Origin: Myxococcales bacterium
GTDB lineage: Bacteria > Myxococcota > Myxococcia > Myxococcales > Myxococcaceae
DNA length: 10,469 bases
Direction of reading: 5' to 3'
Assembly: GCA_003153055.1 (NCBI GenBank)
Contig: PMBV01000194.1
Coordinates: 1 to 10,469 of the forward strand
Position numbers and translations under genes: made by a program. Shown here one piece after another: positions 5,662 to 10,469 of this stretch (positions are counted from its first letter, which is position 1; each line of letters begins with the position of its first letter). The notes under the pieces were generated by a model. It had not been told where the DNA came from, ran no database searches, and worked only from the letters and a program-made list of their open reading frames with translations.

Positions 5662-8600
5662 TCATGCCGCGGGCCGCCTGGCGGTTGTCTTTTCTGGAGG
5701 CTGGGTGAGGTCATCATTCGACTTCGCGCGGAGGCCCCTGGGTGTCAGCCGCTCGATGACGGAGAACACCAGCGGCACCACAAAGAGGGTGAGGAAGGTC
5801 GACGACACCACGCCCCCGATGACGCCCACCGCCATCGGCGCGCGGAACTCGAAGCCCTGCCCGCGCCCCACCGCCGTCGGCACCATGCCGATGGCCATCG
5901 CCGCCGAGGTCATGAGAATCGGCCTCAAGCGCCGGGGGCCTGCCTTGAGCAGCGCGGTGTCGACGTCGTCTCCAGCCCTGATGTTCTGCAGCGTCTGGTC
6001 GACCAGGAGGATGGCGTTCTTCGTCACCAGGCCCATCAACATGATGATGCCAATCATCGCGCCCAGCGTCAGCGACCAGCCGAACACGAAGAGGGCGAGG
6101 AGCGCGCCCACCAGGGCCAGCGGCACCGACACGAGGATGGTGAAGGGGTGCTTGAAGCTCTCGAACTGCGAGGCCAGCACCATGTACACGAAGGCGAACG
6201 CGAGGAGGATGACGAGGGTGAAGGCCTCGATCTGCTCGCTGAGCAGCTTCATCTGGCCGTCGTAGAACAGCGTGTAGCCCGGTGACAGCGGTTGCTCGGC
6301 GATGGCCTTCTTGAACGCCTGCGAGACCTCACCCAGCGACGCGACGGCCGAGGGCCCGGCGTAGATCATCACCCGGCGCTGGCGGTCGAAGTGCTCGATG
6401 ACCGACGGGGTCTCCTGGGAAGTGATGGTCGCCACGTCTCCCACCGCCCGTGGGCCCTGCGGGGTGAAAATCTCGGTGTCCTTGAGGCCCTCGGGGTTGG
6501 CGCGATCGCTGGGCTTGAGGCGCACCACGATGTCCGTCTCGGTCGAGCCCTCGCGGAGCTTCCCCGCGGTGACGCCGTTCATCGCCAGCCGAAGCTGCAT
6601 GCCGAGCGCCGCGCTGGTCAGCCCCGTATCTCCTGCGCGGGCCCGGTCGATGACCACCGCCAGCTCGGGCCTGGGCGGGTTGGCTATCACCCGCACGTCC
6701 GTCGCCATCGGTTGGCCCTTCTCGTTCTTCAGGCCCTTCAGCACCTCGGCCACGTGGTTCGCTTCACCGGCGAGCCCGTCGAAGTCGGGGCCCATCACGT
6801 AGATCATCATCGGCAAGAAGTCGCCGATGCCCTCGATGATCGGCGGATCCAAGATGGCCACCTCGGTGGCGGGCAGCGCTGCCAGGCGAGCCCTCGCTTC
6901 GTCTTTCAGTTGGTTGATGGTCAGCTTTCTCACCGCGCGCTTCTTCGTCAACGCTCGCATTCGCACGGTGTTTGCGCTGCCGCCGAAGCCGTCGGGGTCG
7001 GCCCCCACCACCGCGTACACGTCGGTGACGTCGGGCATCGCCCTCAACTGGGCCTCGGCCTCGGCAGCCCGCGCGGTCGACTCCGACAGGCTGGCGCTCT
7101 GCTGGAGCTTGAGCTGCACCAGGAAGGTGTTGCGATCCATCGGCAACAAGAAGTCCATGCCCAGCGACCGCGCCACCACCAGCGCCGCGACGATGGCCCC
7201 CAGGGTCATGCCCGCCGTCGCCCACCGGTGCCCCAAGGTCCACCCGAGGAGCCGCTCATAGCCCCGCTCGGTCGCCTCGAAGAAGGTGCGGAGCGCCTTC
7301 GCCACTCGGTTTTCCTTCTCGTGCTGCCCGGGCACCCGCTGCTTCGACAGTCGCGCCGACAGCATCGGGTCGAGCGTGAACGAGATGAACATCGAGATGA
7401 GCACCGCCGCCGAGATGGTGAGGCCGAACTGCTTGAAGAACTGGCCCACGATGCCGGGCATGAACGCCACCGGCACGAAGACGGCCACCAGCGACAGGGT
7501 GGTGGCGAACACGGCGAGGAAGACGTCTCGGGTCCCTCGGGAGGCCGCTTCCCTCGGCGTGGCGCCCTGCTCGAGCCGGTGGGTGATGGCCTCTCGCACC
7601 ACCACCGCGTCGTCGATGAGGAGCCCGATGGCCAGCGACAAGGCCAGCAGCGTCAACTGGTTCAGCGTGTAGCCCAGCGCATACATCACGAAGAAGGTCC
7701 CGATGACCGACGTGGGCAGCGCCAGCGAGCTGATGAAGGTGCCGCGCAGGTCGAGCAGGAACAGCAAGATGATGACGACGGCCATGAAGCCGCCGAAGAA
7801 GAGGGCGATCCACACCTCCTTGGCGTTCTCTTCGATGTCGGTGGAGGAGTCGATGAGCAGCGTCGCGGTGAAGCCGTGGCCCAGTGTCGGGCTCACCGCC
7901 GCGACCCGCTCCTTCGCCGCCTTGGCGACCTCGACGGTGTTGGAGCCGGGCTGCTTGAGCACCTCGACCACCACCGCTTCCTTGCCGTTGAGCCGGGCCA
8001 GCGTCCTCCGCTCGGCCACGCCATCGGTCACCGTGGCCACTTCACCCAAGGACACCTGGGTGCCGCTCGTCGGGTCTCTGGCCACCGTCACATGGCTGAG
8101 GGCCTCGGCTGTCTTGAATTGACCGACCGCGCGCACGGTGAGCTCGGTGGGCCCCAATTCGAAGCGGCCCGCGGGCACGTCGATGTTCTCCATGCCGATG
8201 CGCTCGGCGATCTGCGAGGGCGCCACCCCCGCCGCTTTGGCCCGCTGCATGTCCACGTCGACGCGGATTTCCCGGCGATCGCCACCCACCACCCGCACCT
8301 GCGCCACGCCCTCGAGCTGCGCCAGGGCCGGCTCGAGATGGTCTTTGATGAGCTGCCTGAGCCGCTCGGTCGTCAGGTCGGCGTTGACGACGTAGGTCAG
8401 CACCGGCTGAGCCCCGATGTCGAGGCGCGACACCCGCGGCGTCTCCACTTCGCGGGGCAGGTTCTGCACCGCGGCCACCTTGTCTCGCACCTCTTGAATG
8501 GCCCGGTCTTGAGACATCGACAGCTTGAACTGCACGAAGACCAGGCCGTAGTTCTCCTGTGAGAAGGACTGAATGGTCTCGACCCCGGAGATGCCCGCGA

Positions 8601-8811
8601 CGGCGTCTTCGATGGGCTTGACCACCTGGGTCTCGACCTCCGCCGGCCCGGCTCCCCGGTACACCACGGTGACGGCCACGAAGGGAATCGACGCCTCGGG
8701 GAACAGGTCTGTCCCCAGCCGCGAGATGCCCAACAGCCCCAGCACCACCAGCAACATCGACATCATGGTGGTGAAGACGGGGCGCTGGATCGACAGGTCC
8801 GAGAGGGTCAT
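5662..8811 (-). CDS. RND efflux pump, inner membrane subunit (AcrB/HAE1-like)
   Basis: The 1049-residue, full-length RND protein is a proton-driven drug or solute exporter of the inner membrane. It starts [20 protein letters not shown] with TM1, followed by a large periplasmic loop ([20 protein letters not shown]). TM2-TM6 follow, with the proton-relay pair in [13 protein letters not shown] (Asp400-Asp401). The second half has a second periplasmic loop and TM8-TM12, with the relay Lys931 in [14 protein letters not shown] and the Arg-rich [19 protein letters not shown] near 960-978. These residues point to hydrophobic/amphiphilic efflux (HAE1) and not to the heavy-metal CusA type, although substrate cannot be read. 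ATG 8811 lies 9 nt after the fusion-protein stop, and its own stop overlaps the region of the tolC-like start. Very long open frames on the opposite strand here are GC-driven shadows. Confidence 0.98.
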   Translation of the reverse strand: MTLSDLSIQRPVFTTMMSMLLVVLGLLGISRLGTDLFPEASIPFVAVTVVYRGAGPAEVETQVVKPIEDAVAGISGVETIQSFSQENYGLVFVQFKLSMSQDRAIQEVRDKVAAVQNLPREVETPRVSRLDIGAQPVLTYVVNADLTTERLRQLIKDHLEPALAQLEGVAQVRVVGGDRREIRVDVDMQRAKAAGVAPSQIAERIGMENIDVPAGRFELGPTELTVRAVGQFKTAEALSHVTVARDPTSGTQVSLGEVATVTDGVAERRTLARLNGKEAVVVEVLKQPGSNTVEVAKAAKERVAAVSPTLGHGFTATLLIDSSTDIEENAKEVWIALFFGGFMAVVIILLFLLDLRGTFISSLALPTSVIGTFFVMYALGYTLNQLTLLALSLAIGLLIDDAVVVREAITHRLEQGATPREAASRGTRDVFLAVFATTLSLVAVFVPVAFMPGIVGQFFKQFGLTISAAVLISMFISFTLDPMLSARLSKQRVPGQHEKENRVAKALRTFFEATERGYERLLGWTLGHRWATAGMTLGAIVAALVVARSLGMDFLLPMDRNTFLVQLKLQQSASLSESTARAAEAEAQLRAMPDVTDVYAVVGADPDGFGGSANTVRMRALTKKRAVRKLTINQLKDEARARLAALPATEVAILDPPIIEGIGDFLPMMIYVMGPDFDGLAGEANHVAEVLKGLKNEKGQPMATDVRVIANPPRPELAVVIDRARAGDTGLTSAALGMQLRLAMNGVTAGKLREGSTETDIVVRLKPSDRANPEGLKDTEIFTPQGPRAVGDVATITSQETPSVIEHFDRQRRVMIYAGPSAVASLGEVSQAFKKAIAEQPLSPGYTLFYDGQMKLLSEQIEAFTLVILLAFAFVYMVLASQFESFKHPFTILVSVPLALVGALLALFVFGWSLTLGAMIGIIMLMGLVTKNAILLVDQTLQNIRAGDDVDTALLKAGPRRLRPILMTSAAMAIGMVPTAVGRGQGFEFRAPMAVGVIGGVVSSTFLTLFVVPLVFSVIERLTPRGLRAKSNDDLTQPPEKTTARRPAA

Positions 8812-8820
8812 GGCATGTCT

Positions 8821-9852
8821 CTAGCGCTGCGTGACCTTGGCGCCCTCGACCAGGGCCGCCGTGGGGTAGTCCACCACGTGTGTCACCGGGCTCTCTGGCA
8901 CCACGGTGACGGTGCCGAGGCCGCGCTCCATCACCTTGACGGGCACTCGCTTCAGATTGCCCGAGCCGTCGACGGTGAACACGTGGTCTCCGCCGGTCGT
9001 GCCCAGGGCCGTCGCGGGCACGGTCACGGCCGAGCGCGCCGCGCCCACCGAGAGCGTCAGCCGGGCCAGCGTGTTGGCCACGAAGCGCCCGTCGGAGTTC
9101 GGCACCACCACCTCGATGGGCACCCGCCGCGTCTGGGGGTCGGCCGAGGGCAACACCAGCCGCACCACGGCGTCGTCCGTCGACGCGGGCCCCGCCACCG
9201 CCTCCACCCGTACCTTGAGGCCCGGCTTCACCATCACCCGCGTCGCCTCGGGGATGGTGGCCTTGAGCACCAGCGGGTCGAGCTGCATCAAGATGTACAC
9301 CGGCATCCCGGGGCCCGTCATCCCACCCACCTGCTCGGGCGCGTCGATGATGGTGCCCGCGAACGGCGCCCTGAGAAAGTGGCGCCGCTGCCCCGCCTTC
9401 GCCTGCGCCAGGCCCGCCTGCGCCTGGGCGAGCTGGGCCTTGGCCGCCTTCCGCTGGGCTTCGGTCTGCTTCGACTGCACGTCGGACACGCTGCCCTCGG
9501 CCTTGAGCTGCTCACTGCGGGAGGCCACGTCGCTGGCGAGCACCGAGCCGGCCTCGGCGGCCATCACCATCGCCTCGGCCTGGGCCACCTGCGCGTCGAT
9601 GATTTCGGTGTCGAGGCTGCCGAGGAACTGGCCGGCCTTCACCACCTCGCCCTTGGTCACCTTCGAGGTGGCGACGCGGCCGCCGACCTCGAAGCCCAGC
9701 GGCAACAGCTTCGAGGCGTTGAGCTGGCCGGTGACGACCTCGCGGTTGCTCGCCTGGGCTGCTTGGGCGGGCACCAGCCGCACCGCGGGTGACTCCCCCG
9801 AGCGCGCGGACGTCGCGCACAGCACGAGGGCACTGAGCATGCGTGAGTTCAC
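8821..9852 (-). CDS. RND periplasmic membrane fusion protein (HlyD/AcrA family)
   Basis: This 343-residue adaptor links the inner membrane pump to the outer membrane duct. The start is GTG 9852, with AGGAG (9859-9863) 6 nt upstream; its GTGA overlaps the regulator's stop. Domains run in the usual order. A short hydrophobic N-terminus (MLSALVLCATSA) comes first, then the first half of the lipoyl domain (FEVGGRVATSKVTKGEVVKAG, about 54-74). An Ala/Gln-rich coiled-coil hairpin spans about 80-155, and the second lipoyl half contains FLRAPFAGTIIDAP. A beta-barrel (LVLKATIPEATRVMVKPGLK) and a membrane-proximal domain ending ALVEGAKVTQR complete it. The export signal is unusually short, and its Cys12 (VLC) is not a good lipobox, so the means of membrane attachment is uncertain. 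An internal ATG at 9840 would drop four residues and has no better ribosome-binding site. Confidence 0.95.
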   Translation of the reverse strand: MNSRMLSALVLCATSARSGESPAVRLVPAQAAQASNREVVTGQLNASKLLPLGFEVGGRVATSKVTKGEVVKAGQFLGSLDTEIIDAQVAQAEAMVMAAEAGSVLASDVASRSEQLKAEGSVSDVQSKQTEAQRKAAKAQLAQAQAGLAQAKAGQRRHFLRAPFAGTIIDAPEQVGGMTGPGMPVYILMQLDPLVLKATIPEATRVMVKPGLKVRVEAVAGPASTDDAVVRLVLPSADPQTRRVPIEVVVPNSDGRFVANTLARLTLSVGAARSAVTVPATALGTTGGDHVFTVDGSGNLKRVPVKVMERGLGTVTVVPESPVTHVVDYPTAALVEGAKVTQR

Positions 9853-10469
9853 CGAGCGCTCCTGTTCTTCTTCGTGACTCGACTGGACAGCCTCGCCTCT
9901 TTGACCCGCCGGGCACGGGGAAGCGGGCTCTTTCGCTGTCTCTTCGACGGCGCCGCGAAGCCCCCGGCCATCACCTGCTGGAGCCCCTGTACCAGCTCCT
10001 CGAAGTCCGGCTTCTCCTTCGCTTGCACGAGGCGCCGCACGACGAACAGGTAGGTGCCTACCACCATCATGCCCAGCACCTCGGGTGAGACGTCGGCGCG
10101 CATCAGCCGCACCTGCTGGAGCGCCCGGCACTCTTCGCGCACCCGCGCGAGCTGCTGATCGAGCATCTCCCACATCACCCCGTCGAACTCCGTGCCCTGG
10201 CACCCCCGGAGGAGCACGTCGATGACGTCGCGCCAGGTCCACAACAGCTCGAGCATTCTGTGGTCTTCTCGCGCGTCGAGCTCGTTGAGGCCCTTGATGA
10301 AGCTCGCGTCAGAGCGCGGCTCGCCTGGGCCGCTGCGCGCCGCGACGAGCGTGAGGTACGCCTGCTCTCGATCCGCCCGCATGCGCTCGAACTCGGTCCC
10401 GAGGAGCTGAGACAGCTCGCGGAACAGCGCCTCCTTCGAGTCGAAGTGCAGGTAGAAGGCGCCCTTCGA
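9849..10469 (-). CDS. TetR-family transcriptional regulator, 5' partial
   Basis: The frame runs past the ATG at 10382 to the right edge of the window, so the start and most of the helix-turn-helix lie outside; 206 residues are visible. The first residues, SKGAFYLHFDSKEALF, are the hallmark end of a TetR DNA-binding domain (recognition helix, then FYxHFxSKExLF). The rest is a helical ligand/dimer domain, including MLELLWTWRDVIDVLLRG and PEVLGMMVVGTYLFVVRR. As first gene of the efflux operon it probably represses its own operon and responds to a pump substrate, as AcrR- and TtgR-like proteins do; this is inference. It ends with an unusually long basic tail of about 35 residues (many Lys and Arg, ending TKKNRSAR). 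Its stop overlaps the adaptor GTG as GTGA, so the two genes are translationally coupled. Confidence 0.87.
   Translation of the reverse strand, partial: SKGAFYLHFDSKEALFRELSQLLGTEFERMRADREQAYLTLVAARSGPGEPRSDASFIKGLNELDAREDHRMLELLWTWRDVIDVLLRGCQGTEFDGVMWEMLDQQLARVREECRALQQVRLMRADVSPEVLGMMVVGTYLFVVRRLVQAKEKPDFEELVQGLQQVMAGGFAAPSKRQRKSPLPRARRVKEARLSSRVTKKNRSAR

Noticed and set aside
4487..8562. Very long open frames on the + strand (about 592 and 756 codons) opposite the outer membrane factor and pump genes.
   Set aside because: They are rich in Arg, His, Gly and Gln in the manner of antisense frames of GC-rich genes. They show no domain, and they lie opposite genes with unmistakable RND and OEP motifs.
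5662..8811. Heavy-metal (CusA-type) RND pump.
   Set aside because: The Asp-Asp and Lys relay context and the four-gene TetR-led layout fit HAE1 drug/solute pumps better; no metal-binding Met cluster stands out.

Overview
The window is GC-rich and almost fully coding. It most resembles a myxobacterium (Myxococcota), though I infer this from style only. Signs are a Gly/Thr-rich linker ahead of a secreted glycosidase, a short protein with a membrane anchor, Pro/Ala linker and TPR-like C-terminus, and high GC. No rRNA or other taxonomic marker is present.

Region 1 (about 2-1601, + strand) holds the 3' part of a secreted GH5-type glycoside hydrolase. Four bases after it comes a small anchored Pro-rich protein with a helical, TPR-like C-terminus. 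Region 2 (1609-4012, - strand) is an accessory island of somewhat lower GC. It carries a two-gene Septu-type anti-phage system, the ATPase PtuA and the HNH nuclease PtuB, joined by an ATGA overlap. A SnoaL-like/ester cyclase ORF follows, joined to ptuB by a second ATGA overlap, and it seems to lack its first helix. Region 3 (4142-10469, - strand) is a tripartite RND efflux operon in the order tetR-family regulator (5' end outside the window), membrane fusion protein, RND pump, TolC-like outer membrane factor. Its genes overlap by 4 nt or lie 9 nt apart.

All seven minus-strand genes point the same way, so transcription from the efflux operon could run into the Septu genes through a 129-bp gap (4013-4141). 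That gap is the most structured non-coding stretch here. It holds a perfect AGGAGG followed by an ATG in frame with ptuA, a 10-bp hairpin, three GAGAC copies spaced exactly 10 bp apart, and a possible -10 box close to the ptuA start. The Septu block may have entered at the 3' end of the efflux operon. The damaged start of the ester cyclase on the other side is consistent with such an insertion.

I saw no CRISPR array, tRNA, rRNA, insertion sequence or reverse transcriptase.
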